Shown piece by piece: positions 1-5,954 of a DNA stretch of 64,000 nucleotides. Within the stretch, counting starts at the first letter, position 1. Each line of letters opens with the position of its first letter. This stretch comes from Oribacterium sp. P6A1 (GTDB lineage: Bacteria > Bacillota > Clostridia > Lachnospirales > Lachnospiraceae). The position numbers and the translations under genes were made by a program. The notes beneath the pieces are model-generated. The model worked only from the letters and a program-made list of their open reading frames with translations, was not told where the DNA came from and ran no database searches. The DNA is taken from positions 62,001 to 126,000 of the forward strand of contig NZ_JNKO01000003.1 in NCBI RefSeq assembly GCF_000702885.1. The letters are read 5' to 3'.

Positions 1-15
1 GGGGGAGTTTTTTAT

Positions 16-65
16 AAAAAGGCTGCACTGTTGCCGGATGGTTTACCGGAACAGTACAGCCTTTT
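16..65. terminator. Imperfect inverted repeat, likely bidirectional intrinsic terminator
   Basis: A long imperfect stem (arms at 21-37 and 46-61, GGCTG-ACTGTT-CCGG core) is flanked by A-rich and T-rich tracts, so it could terminate on either strand. It probably belongs to a gene left of the window. The bases from here to 193 hold no convincing gene. Confidence 0.6.
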
Positions 66-193
66 ATTGAAGGATCTCCAAAGTTTAGTAGGGTTTCCCA
101 AAGTTATTGAAACTAATGTTATGATGTGGTGTTTTCAAAATAATTCAGGCTAAGACACCGAGGGGTGGCCGCCTGACAGTATGGCCCTTTCAC

Positions 194-228
194 GAAAAAA
201 GAAGTCCGGAACAAGTCCGAACTTCTTT
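194..228 (-). terminator. Terminator of first tRNA-Pro
   Basis: The hairpin AAAGAAGT...ACTTCTTT sits just downstream (minus strand) of the tRNA gene at 236-310 and is followed on the minus strand by a run of six T. Confidence 0.8.
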
Positions 229-235
229 TAAATCA

Positions 236-310
236 TCGGGGTGACAGGATTCGAACCTGCGACCCCCTGGTCCCAAACCAGGTGCTCTAGCCAAACTGAG
301 CCACACCCCG
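236..310 (-). tRNA. tRNA-Pro(UGG)
   Basis: The reverse strand folds as a 75-nt cloverleaf. The acceptor stem CGGGGTG pairs with CACCCCG and the discriminator base is A. The anticodon stem CCTGG/CCAGG encloses the loop TTTGGGA, giving anticodon TGG. The T-arm is GGTTCGAATCC. CCA is not encoded. It is identical in sequence to the copy at 457-531, which points to gene duplication or gene conversion. Confidence 0.97.
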
Positions 311-343
311 AGCTTTGTGCTGTCCGTTTCAAACAGCTTAGAC

Positions 344-373
344 ATTATATAATCCTATGTCCGCTTTTGTCAA
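344..373 (-). promoter_or_regulatory. Promoter of first tRNA-Pro
   Basis: The minus strand has a perfect -35 TTGACA (368-373), an 18-bp spacer and a perfect -10 TATAAT (344-349), ending 33 bp upstream of the tRNA. Confidence 0.85.
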
Positions 374-410
374 GGACTTTTTTGATTTTTAATTTAATTT
401 GAATTCCAAA

Positions 411-448
411 AGAGCGGGAACCCTTGAAAACAAGGATTCCCGCTCTTC
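411..448 (-). terminator. Terminator of second tRNA-Pro
   Basis: A long stem AGAGCGGGAA...TTCCCGCTCT with an inner CCTTG/CAAGG lies directly downstream of the tRNA at 457-531. On the minus strand the hairpin is followed by TTTT. Confidence 0.8.
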
Positions 449-456
449 TAACATCG

Positions 457-531
457 TCGGGGTGACAGGATTCGAACCTGCGACCCCCTGGTCCCAAACC
501 AGGTGCTCTAGCCAAACTGAGCCACACCCCG
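457..531 (-). tRNA. tRNA-Pro(UGG), second copy
   Basis: This 75-nt gene matches the tRNA at 236-310 base for base: acceptor stem CGGGGTG/CACCCCG, anticodon TGG, discriminator A. It has its own promoter (565-593) and terminator, so the genes are monocistronic rather than processed from one precursor. Confidence 0.97.
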
Positions 532-564
532 AGCTTTGTGTCGCCCGTCTCAAGCGACCGTTGT

Positions 565-593
565 ATATTACAAAAATTCCCAACTGTTGTCAA
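565..593 (-). promoter_or_regulatory. Promoter of second tRNA-Pro
   Basis: -35 TTGACA (588-593), 17-bp spacer, -10 TAATAT (565-570) on the minus strand. Confidence 0.85.
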
Positions 594-631
594 CATATAT
601 TTTAAAAAATATAATCTTGCCGGATTTATCG

Positions 632-670
632 AAAAAAAGACGAGATCCCATCAACATGGTCTCTCGTCTT
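632..670 (-). terminator. Terminator of tRNA-Pro(AGG)
   Basis: The stem AAGACGAG (637-644) pairs with CTCGTCTT (663-670) and is followed on the minus strand by a T7 run. Confidence 0.85.
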
Positions 671-679
671 ATGTATCAA

Positions 680-754
680 TCGGAGTGACGGGATTTGAAC
701 CCACGATCTCTTGGTCCCTAACCAAGCGCTCTAGCCAAACTGAGCCACACCCCG
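680..754 (-). tRNA. tRNA-Pro(AGG)
   Basis: A 75-nt cloverleaf on the minus strand with acceptor CGGGGTG/CACTCCG (one G-U pair) and discriminator A. The anticodon stem CTTGG/CCAAG encloses the loop TTAGGGA, so the anticodon reads AGG. Bacteria usually decode CCU with UGG or GGG tRNAs. An A34 tRNA-Pro implies either deamination to inosine, as TadA does on tRNA-Arg, or use of unmodified A34. It is otherwise close to the two UGG copies upstream, so it could have arisen by duplication and anticodon change. Confidence 0.93.
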
Positions 755-787
755 GAATTTTTGTCGCCCTCATCAGGCGACTAAGTA

Positions 788-816
788 ATAATACAAAAAT
801 AATTGTCACTTGGCAA
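788..816 (-). promoter_or_regulatory. Promoter of tRNA-Pro(AGG)
   Basis: -35 TTGCCA (811-816), 17-bp spacer, -10 TATTAT (788-793) on the minus strand. Confidence 0.8.
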
Positions 817-846
817 TGCTTTTTTCATTATTTTTGAAATTTTCCT

Positions 847-1180
847 TTATTTATGCATGAATAACCCTGTTTCGGAAAGCTCAAGTTTAACTGTTTCCGG
901 ATGAATAGCCATAATCATGGAGGTTTCCATCTCTCCGCCATGGAAGTCCCAGTGATTTTCAGGGCTTATGGTTGCCTGAACTTCGGGATCCAGAAAGGCA
1001 CCGGAAGCAAGGACAAATACGAACATACCGGGGCATGGCCTCTGCTATCATTGAATCCGTGCCGAGAGGGGCCTGGGAACCATGCTGTTCAATGGCACCG
1101 AGCGGGATCATAACGATAGTATTCTCCTTGTCTACAGCTTCCATTTCTTTTCTTGTCAAATCTCTGTAATTCTGAATCAT
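847..1180 (-). pseudogene. Creatininase-family amidohydrolase remnant (internal deletion and frame change)
   Basis: The reading frame starts at ATG 1180 behind AGGAG and gives a typical creatininase-family N-terminus with the motif PLGAIEQHGSQAPLGTD. After about residue 50 the frame runs into unrelated codons. A different frame of the same strand continues from about 1030 to a stop at 847 with the family C-terminus, including HGGEMETSMIMAIHP. Intact members are about 240-260 residues, so roughly 90-100 residues including the central metal-binding NGHGGN region are missing. The gene therefore looks dead. The family hydrolyses creatinine, formamides or flavin-pathway precursors. Its place directly behind ribU is compatible with a former flavin-related role, but that is only inference. 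Confidence 0.85.
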
Positions 1181-1195
1181 ATCAACTCCTGAATA

Positions 1196-1228
1196 AGGCG
1201 AATGTCCCGCTGATGGAAACATTCGCCT
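1196..1228 (-). terminator. Hairpin between ribU and the creatininase remnant
   Basis: A 10-bp stem AGGCGAATGT/ACATTCGCCT follows the ribU stop on the minus strand. The T-tract is weak, so it may be a leaky terminator or an RNA-processing hairpin. Confidence 0.55.
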
Positions 1229-1243
1229 CTTAATAAACATGAC

Positions 1244-1867
1244 TTATGCGTTAGTTGTCTTCACTGTTCGAAACCCCGGAACAGAAACTCTGAGTCTGGA
1301 GAAAAGAACAAATGAAATAGCATAGACAAGACTTAATTTGATAAGGTTGAAAGGAATAGTTGCAAGGATGATGAATGTAGGAAGATCCTTGATCATCGGA
1401 TTTACTGAGGAAACCATAACAACTACATCGTTAATGCTTAAGCCCATTGCAGCTGCGTACATCGGGAGTGTGATGAAAGCATTGCAGAAACACATCCAGG
1501 CTGTGCGGATGAAAATGTTGGCAATGAGTGATGCTGCGATACCCTTATCTGTCTTTCCGGTTTTCTTATAGAGGAACCATAAAGGAAAGATGAAAAGGAA
1601 TGCACCGAGAATATTTGAAACCTCTCCGACATACATACTGTTTGTTCCCACAGTAATAAGCTTGATAACAAGCTTTGCTATCTCAACGAAAAGTCCTGAT
1701 AAAGGTCCCATGGTAAAAAGTGCTATGACGCTGGGAACATCGCTGAAGTCTATCTTGTAGAAGGGCGGGAAGAAAGGAATACTGAACTCAAAAGACATGA
1801 GCACTCCCGCAAGGGCTGTAAGAAGTCCTGTATAAACAAGTTTCTGAACATTGATCTTATTTGACAT
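1244..1867 (-). CDS. ribU: ECF transporter substrate-binding subunit for riboflavin, RibU-like
   Basis: A 207-residue, very hydrophobic protein with about six predicted membrane helices. Near the N-terminus it carries the stretch EFSIPFFPPFYKIDFSDVP, characteristic of RibU/S-component proteins. RibU binds riboflavin and works with the shared EcfA-EcfA'-EcfT energising module, which is not in this window. The start is ATG 1867 behind AAAAGGAGG. An FMN riboswitch with an overlapping terminator lies upstream (2074-2236), which strongly supports the riboflavin assignment: import is shut off when FMN is plentiful. A structured element at 1976-2067 lies between that terminator and the gene. Confidence 0.92.
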   Translation of the reverse strand: MSNKINVQKLVYTGLLTALAGVLMSFEFSIPFFPPFYKIDFSDVPSVIALFTMGPLSGLFVEIAKLVIKLITVGTNSMYVGEVSNILGAFLFIFPLWFLYKKTGKTDKGIAASLIANIFIRTAWMCFCNAFITLPMYAAAMGLSINDVVVMVSSVNPMIKDLPTFIILATIPFNLIKLSLVYAISFVLFSRLRVSVPGFRTVKTTNA

Positions 1868-1975
1868 GATGTTGTCCTCCTTTTATGTGGAATGTCGGCG
1901 GAACCGGACTATCTCGTAGTCATCCATAGACATTCCTGAATGATTTTTGAGGAAACAAGCTCTTTGAGAAATTGT

Positions 1976-2067
1976 ATCGGGCAGCGGATTTCCTCCGGCC
2001 CGATTCCGCTCTGACTTTACATTGCCCGCCGGTGGCAGCATGGGGCTTTTATGAAAGTCTTATAGCG
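1976..2067 (-). ncRNA. Three-hairpin element, copy A (family 2), in the ribU leader
   Basis: Minus strand, starting right after the T7 of the FMN-riboswitch terminator: CGCT, ATAAG, stem P1 GACTTTCA/TGTAAAGTC (2052-2059 with 2013-2021, one bulge), a small hairpin P2 (TGCC/GGCA), the joining box AGAGCGGAATC, and hairpin P3 ATCGGGC/GCCCGAT. The layout matches the elements at 5818, 31902 and 50767, although the stem sequences differ. I do not recognise it as a known riboswitch. Confidence 0.55.
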
Positions 2068-2102
2068 AAAAAAATCTCATCACCCTTTTCGGGTAATGAG
2101 AT
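2068..2102 (-). terminator. Expression-platform terminator of the FMN riboswitch
   Basis: A 12-bp stem (2074-2085 with 2091-2102, ATCTCATTACCC arm) is followed by T7 on the minus strand. It lies 3' of the FMN aptamer and 5' of ribU, the classical arrangement for FMN-induced termination. Confidence 0.88.
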
Positions 2103-2125
2103 GAATTTTAATGTTATAAACATTT

Positions 2126-2236
2126 CTTCTCTCATCCAGACTTTACTGTCGGTACCGGAATCACACCGGTTCATGCACAAAGGCTCGCGGACTATACCGC
2201 CGGTAGGGAATTGCACCCTGCCCCGAAGAACTTATT
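2126..2236 (-). ncRNA. FMN riboswitch (RFN element)
   Basis: The minus strand carries the conserved RFN landmarks in order: CTTCGGGGCAGGGTG, AATTCCC-ACCGGCGGTA, AGTCCGCGAGC, ACCGGTG-GATTCCGGT, CCGACAGTAAAGTCTGGATG, and AGAGAAGAA at the end. The aptamer binds FMN and controls the downstream terminator (2068-2102) and thus ribU. Confidence 0.96.
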
Positions 2237-2251
2237 TCTTTTTACGATACT

Positions 2252-2280
2252 AGCCTAGCATGGGATATATATGCTGTCAA
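2252..2280 (-). promoter_or_regulatory. Promoter of the FMN riboswitch-ribU transcript
   Basis: -35 TTGACA (2275-2280), 17-bp spacer, -10 TAGGCT (2252-2257) on the minus strand, just upstream of the aptamer. Confidence 0.75.
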
Positions 2281-2356
2281 TGATTATGGCACGAAAAATA
2301 TCGTAAGAAATTGCAAAAAAAAGAAAGAATATTATGGAAATGTTAAGAATAACGTG

Positions 2357-2362
2357 TATAAT
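2357..2362 (+). promoter_or_regulatory. -10 box of the small secreted repeat-protein gene
   Basis: A perfect TATAAT lies about 60 bp upstream of the start codon. No good -35 is visible, so an activator may be needed. Confidence 0.5.
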
Positions 2363-2421
2363 TAAAAATAATAAAGATAATCACATTTCTGTGATGAAAT
2401 ATTATATAAGGAGTATTTGGT

Positions 2422-2763
2422 ATGAAAACTTATAAGAGACTTATGACTGTTGCTATGGCAGGAATCATCGCTGCATCTGTTTCACTTCCGGCATTTGCAG
2501 ATGTTGTACATGCAAATCTTTATGATTCTGCAACAGCAGCCGCAATTGCAAACGGCACAGTTGTTCTTCCTCCGGAGGTACTTACAGGCGGACAGCTTGT
2601 AATTGCACAGGCTTCAGATTCAGTAGCCGCAGCCGCAGCAGCAAACGGCACAGTTGTTCTTCCTTCAGAGTTACTGACAGGTGGACAGCTTGTTGTAGCA
2701 CAGCTTACTGATTCCGCAACAGCAGCTGCAGCAGCAAATGCAGCTTTAGCTGCTCAGAACTGA
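2422..2763 (+). CDS. Small secreted Ala-rich repeat protein (unknown function)
   Basis: 113 residues, start ATG 2422 behind AAGGAG. Residues 1-26 form a Sec signal peptide ending AFA. The mature part consists of two near-identical 31-residue repeats (residues 35-65 and 66-96) of the form DS-[A-rich]-NGTVVLP-E-LTGGQLV-AQ, and a truncated third copy (97-113). It is monocistronic with its own terminator. No known domain is recognised. The next gene encodes another exported protein whose mature N-terminus also begins DVV, suggesting common processing or descent. A role at the cell surface or outside the cell is inference. Confidence 0.75.
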   Translation: MKTYKRLMTVAMAGIIAASVSLPAFADVVHANLYDSATAAAIANGTVVLPPEVLTGGQLVIAQASDSVAAAAAANGTVVLPSELLTGGQLVVAQLTDSATAAAAANAALAAQN

Positions 2764-2858
2764 TTTTTATCAGCTGAGGCGGTACATGAGTGACATTCGG
2801 CGGGATGATCATTGAAAGCTTTTTGTACTCATGCCATCAAATTTAAATTTATTAAAGA

Positions 2859-2888
2859 GATCGCAGTCATGTGCTGCGGTCTTTTTTT
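2859..2888 (+). terminator. Terminator of the 113-aa gene
   Basis: The stem GATCGCAG/CTGCGGTC (2859-2866 with 2874-2881, one G-U pair) is followed by T7. Confidence 0.85.
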
Positions 2889-2917
2889 GTCATATTTATA
2901 TCATGACCTTAGGGGCA

Positions 2918-3003
2918 AGGTCCACATCGAATCCGTTCGCGACAAGGGCTGAAGGGAACGTCAGTCTGTTTGAATTTCCTTAGTGAAAAACTGACGCTGC
3001 AGG
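2918..3003 (+). repeat. Structured dispersed repeat (family 1), diverged single copy
   Basis: It contains the leading ACATCGAATCCG block, then GGGAACGTCAG (hairpin arm 2959-2964), a TTTGAATTTCC loop and the return arm CTGACG (2991-2996) followed by CT. The same order occurs at 18.9, 28.5, 37.6 and 54.5 kb. Together with weak promoter sequence it fills the gap between the two secreted-protein genes. Confidence 0.6.
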
Positions 3004-3054
3004 GAATATCGTAAATTGTAGAGTAAATGTAATTTTTCCGGGTATTATCTCAGC

Positions 3055-3060
3055 TATAAT
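3055..3060 (+). promoter_or_regulatory. -10 box upstream of the 221-aa secreted protein
   Basis: A perfect TATAAT 33 bp before the start codon. The -35 region is only T-rich. Confidence 0.45.
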
Positions 3061-3093
3061 GGTGTTGTAATAAGAATTGTAAAGGACCGGTAT

Positions 3094-3759
3094 ATGAATA
3101 AAACTATTTCTAATATATTTAAAACCATCATAATAGGCGGATTGATAACTGCAGCCTCGGCTACTGCTTCTTTTGCGGATGTTGTTGAGGTTTCTTCATT
3201 ACCCGGAACATCAGTGGCATATTCTTCAAGTGTGAATACGGTTAATGCTTCCGGCGGGGCCTCTGCTGTAAATTCATCTTCCGGGGTTATTACCGATACG
3301 GTTTCCACAGTTACGGCCTCCATGACAGCTCAGGAGGCGTCTTCTGTCTCTCAGACGAAAAGCTCTCAGGCGGAAACTTCAGGCAATTATGTTACAGCTT
3401 CCGGAAATTACAGTCAGAATACAGTAACTGCTCCGGTTATAACTGCGGTATCAAGCCTTTCGGATGCAGATACCGGTTCCTCCTGTATTAAGACCGGCAG
3501 TACTTCAACTGCATCTGTGAATTCGGTGAATACTGTTTCGGTGCCTGTCATCATAGCTGAATCTGATATCAGCGGAGCTACAGTCCGGGGGTCTTCAGTG
3601 AGCTCGGGAACCCCTGTTAATGAGGACTCTGTACCGGTTGTAGTTGCCACAGGTAGTACCGATGATTTATCTGCCCGGGAGGCAACTGCTTCAGAGGTTG
3701 GGTTCTGCGTATTGCTGGGCTCCTCTCCCACCGGAACCATGAAGGACATCACTGGGTGA
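3094..3759 (+). CDS. Secreted Ser/Thr-rich protein (unknown function)
   Basis: 221 residues, with a signal peptide at 1-28 (cleavage after SFA, mature start DVVEV). The mature chain is dominated by Ser, Thr, Val and Ala and lacks recognisable domains. Such composition is typical of extended, possibly glycosylated surface linkers. The start is ATG 3094 behind AAAGGA. The first mature residues resemble those of the 113-aa protein upstream. No sortase motif or membrane anchor is seen at the C-terminus. The opposite strand is also open (3414-3752), but as an antisense consequence of the codon bias. Confidence 0.65.
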   Translation: MNKTISNIFKTIIIGGLITAASATASFADVVEVSSLPGTSVAYSSSVNTVNASGGASAVNSSSGVITDTVSTVTASMTAQEASSVSQTKSSQAETSGNYVTASGNYSQNTVTAPVITAVSSLSDADTGSSCIKTGSTSTASVNSVNTVSVPVIIAESDISGATVRGSSVSSGTPVNEDSVPVVVATGSTDDLSAREATASEVGFCVLLGSSPTGTMKDITG

Positions 3760-3867
3760 TAACTTCAGTTATTCTGTTGCAAGAAGGACTAATGAAGTAT
3801 TCACTCACGGGCTTTGTGACTCTGCCACGAGGAAAAGAACAGATAATAAAGAATAATCGAGAAAAAT

Positions 3868-3917
3868 AAATCCCATCATTCAGCCTGAGTTAAGTCTCAT
3901 GCCGAATGATGGGATTT
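3868..3917. terminator. Bidirectional terminator between convergent genes
   Basis: A 14-bp perfect stem (AAATCCCATCATTC at 3868-3881 with 3904-3917), with A-rich sequence to the left and T-rich to the right, lies between the converging 221-aa gene and the M28-like gene. Confidence 0.85.
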
Positions 3918-3958
3918 TTGATTCTATGACAGTTTGCCTTATTTTAATATATGTCAGC

Positions 3959-5422
3959 TCATGCTGTGATATAGAAGCTGTATCCGCCGGATGTCATGCT
4001 GCTTACTGTATAGTCACTTTCAGAGGCTGCAATATGATATACCGCTCCTGTTTTTTCGTCTGTCCAGCTAAGTACATCTGCTTCAGCGATAGGATCTCCA
4101 AAAAGATTTTTGAGTATCCGGGTAAGCTCATCCTTTGAAGCCGGAACAGCACCGGTATCTGCAGCCACTATTTGAAGTCCTGAATCATTGACATGAAAAA
4201 GCACCGGTACAGGTGAATCGAAAGTAAGCAGGTAAAGCCGTCCTTCGTACAATTTGTTTCCGGAAGCATCAGTGAGTCCGGTTTCCGTAAGGACTGTTCC
4301 AAAGTTCTCAGAGATATCTTTCAAGGATGAACCACAGCTGAAGCTGTCTTTATCCTTCCTGAAGGAACCTGAAGTAAATGCTTCCCTGTCATCTGTCTTA
4401 AGTGCCTTGATGGTCTCAGACTCACGGGATTTCAGTTCTCTTATGACTGCATCGCCGATTATGGCCGCCGCATCTGCTATTTCGTCTTGATTTAACATGT
4501 CAACAGACTTTGCGGCGGAAGCTTTCTCTACATAAGCCTGTTTGAGAAGAACTCCCGGAATTTCATTTATGTGAAATGAAACAAGTTCAGAATCTTTTTC
4601 CTGTATGATGGACAGCTTCTGTCCTGTCATTCGTTTCACGGAAGAATTGATGATGCCTGAAAGAGGGTTTTCCCTTCCGTTTACGGTAACGGTCTCAAAG
4701 CCTGTGTAATCCGAAAGGCCCAAAAGATCAAAGGAAATATTACCTGTAATACGGTTTCTTTCATCCTCTGTCAGAGAATGAAGATAGGAATACGCTCCAT
4801 CCTGTCCGTTTCTTCCGTCTGTAAACACCAGAAATCTGAGTTCTGTATCAAGCTCAGTTTTCTCCAGTTTCTTTGCCACAGCCTCTATGACGGAGATTTC
4901 CGCGGCGTCATCGGTAAAACCTTCTTCGGTACCGTCAGAGTCAAGTGCAGTGCTGATAAGTATGATATCAGCCCTATCGGCATCTGAGGATGCTGCTTTA
5001 ACGGCACTGAAGGTTCTTACGGTGAAGTTTCCCTCATTCTCATTTTCTACGGAAGAAGCCAGGGAAACTGAGTAACCCGAATCTGAAAGCCGTTCCGAAA
5101 GTGCCTCAAGCTGGGCCTTTATATTGGCGCTGTCTGCTGTTCCCACACTGTCATAGACACTTGAAACTGCTTTTACTGATGCTTTTACAGCCTTTTTATA
5201 ATCCGATCCGTCTATGCGGATGTGCTGGTATATAAGTCTCGGAGCCAACAGTATCACTGCAATGATGAAAGTTTTCACTCCGGAACGTATATAGGGCTTC
5301 TGCTTGTACAAAAATCCATGTACGAACTGCATGGCGCTGTAAACCATGATGAGTACACCGATTACATAGATAAGAAGCAAAGGGATGTCGATGGGATCTT
5401 TTAATAAGTTGGATAAATTCAT
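3959..5422 (-). CDS. Membrane-anchored M28-like (aminopeptidase-fold) protein
   Basis: 487 residues. Two membrane helices (about 12-35 and 47-65) anchor an extracytoplasmic domain. Residues about 150-330 resemble peptidase family M28 (order: ALDSDG...DDAAEISVIEAVAKKL, then LRFLVFTDG...GAYSYLHSL, then ISFDLLGL). In active M28 enzymes these positions supply zinc ligands and a catalytic Glu-Glu. Here several are replaced, so the protein may be a non-catalytic relative. The C-terminal 150 residues match nothing I know. It lies 5 bp downstream of the 76-aa gene, with which it is probably cotranscribed. Confidence 0.6.
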   Translation of the reverse strand: MNLSNLLKDPIDIPLLLIYVIGVLIMVYSAMQFVHGFLYKQKPYIRSGVKTFIIAVILLAPRLIYQHIRIDGSDYKKAVKASVKAVSSVYDSVGTADSANIKAQLEALSERLSDSGYSVSLASSVENENEGNFTVRTFSAVKAASSDADRADIILISTALDSDGTEEGFTDDAAEISVIEAVAKKLEKTELDTELRFLVFTDGRNGQDGAYSYLHSLTEDERNRITGNISFDLLGLSDYTGFETVTVNGRENPLSGIINSSVKRMTGQKLSIIQEKDSELVSFHINEIPGVLLKQAYVEKASAAKSVDMLNQDEIADAAAIIGDAVIRELKSRESETIKALKTDDREAFTSGSFRKDKDSFSCGSSLKDISENFGTVLTETGLTDASGNKLYEGRLYLLTFDSPVPVLFHVNDSGLQIVAADTGAVPASKDELTRILKNLFGDPIAEADVLSWTDEKTGAVYHIAASESDYTVSSMTSGGYSFYITA

Positions 5423-5427
5423 GGGCC

Positions 5428-5658
5428 TTATTTCTGCATTTTCTTTAGTGTTTCAACCATTTCCAAGTCATCCTGAAGCACCCTGAAATTGGTTGTTACA
5501 GGGGACTCACCCGGTTTTGTGATCGTCATTTCGATAACAGAACCTACAGGAACGCTTGATGAAAGTTCATGATTCAAAAAAGCAACTACCTTAGGATGAT
5601 TGCTCTGAAATTTTTTAATAATGCCTCCGATTTTGAGCATTTCTGCCGGATTGATCAT
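5428..5658 (-). CDS. Small conserved hypothetical protein (76 aa)
   Basis: The start chosen is ATG 5658, preceded by GGAGG at ideal spacing. A longer frame to 5712 would place the start inside the leader hairpin. The 76-residue product begins MINPAEMLKIGG and is soluble with alternating charge. A small fold of the type found beside membrane proteins in Clostridia is likely, but I do not recognise the family. It is the first gene of a two-gene unit with the M28-like protein. A terminator-like hairpin with T7 sits immediately before its ribosome binding site (5669-5699), suggesting control by attenuation. Confidence 0.7.
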   Translation of the reverse strand: MINPAEMLKIGGIIKKFQSNHPKVVAFLNHELSSSVPVGSVIEMTITKPGESPVTTNFRVLQDDLEMVETLKKMQK

Positions 5659-5668
5659 AATTACCTCC

Positions 5669-5699
5669 AAAAAAAGTTGAGGGCTGATGTTCTGCCCTC
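5669..5699 (-). terminator. Leader terminator directly before the 76-aa gene
   Basis: The stem GAGGGC/GCCCTC (5679-5684 with 5694-5699) followed by T7 abuts GGAGG of the 76-aa gene on the minus strand. A terminator ending at the ribosome binding site suggests attenuation or conditional readthrough. Confidence 0.65.
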
Positions 5700-5726
5700 T
5701 CAATATGGGCAATGTCTCAGGATGTC

Positions 5727-5756
5727 ATAATCTCTGTTTATGTCAGGATATGACAA
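5727..5756 (-). promoter_or_regulatory. Candidate promoter of the 76-aa/M28-like unit
   Basis: -35 TTGTCA (5751-5756), 18-bp spacer, -10 GATTAT (5727-5732) on the minus strand, upstream of the leader terminator. Confidence 0.45.
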
Positions 5757-5817
5757 CCGGACCTCGCATCAGACTATATTAATCCAAAATGCCATATTTA
5801 GAAAGTGAAAAGTGAAT

Positions 5818-5911
5818 AATCGAGTAGGGAAAATACGCCCTACTCGATTCCACGTTGGCCGTCACATGTGCTTTTGTACAAGCACAACGCACGCGTGACA
5901 GCCTTATCGTG
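5818..5911 (-). ncRNA. Three-hairpin element, copy B (family 2)
   Basis: Minus strand, immediately after the T7 of the kinase-gene terminator: CACGATAAG; P1 GGCTGTCAC/GTGACGGCC (5895-5903 with 5857-5865, nine pairs); P2 GTGCTT/AAGCAC (5868-5885); joining box CAACGTGGAATC; P3 AATCGAGTAGGG/CCCTACTCGATT (5818-5849). This is the best-formed of the four copies in the window. Confidence 0.7.
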
Positions 5912-5940
5912 AAAAAAACAGCCCATCTGGGGACGGGCTG
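5912..5940 (-). terminator. Terminator of the sensor kinase gene
   Basis: The stem CAGCCC/GGGCTG (5919-5924 with 5935-5940) with T7 on the minus strand lies 15 bp past the kinase stop codon. Confidence 0.85.
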
Positions 5941-5954
5941 AAATCAAATTCTTC

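Noticed and set aside
345-837. Frames of 64-99 aa over the tRNA genes, some containing GVTGFEP
   Set aside because: They are translations of tRNA T-arms and terminators; such frames are a well-known annotation artefact.
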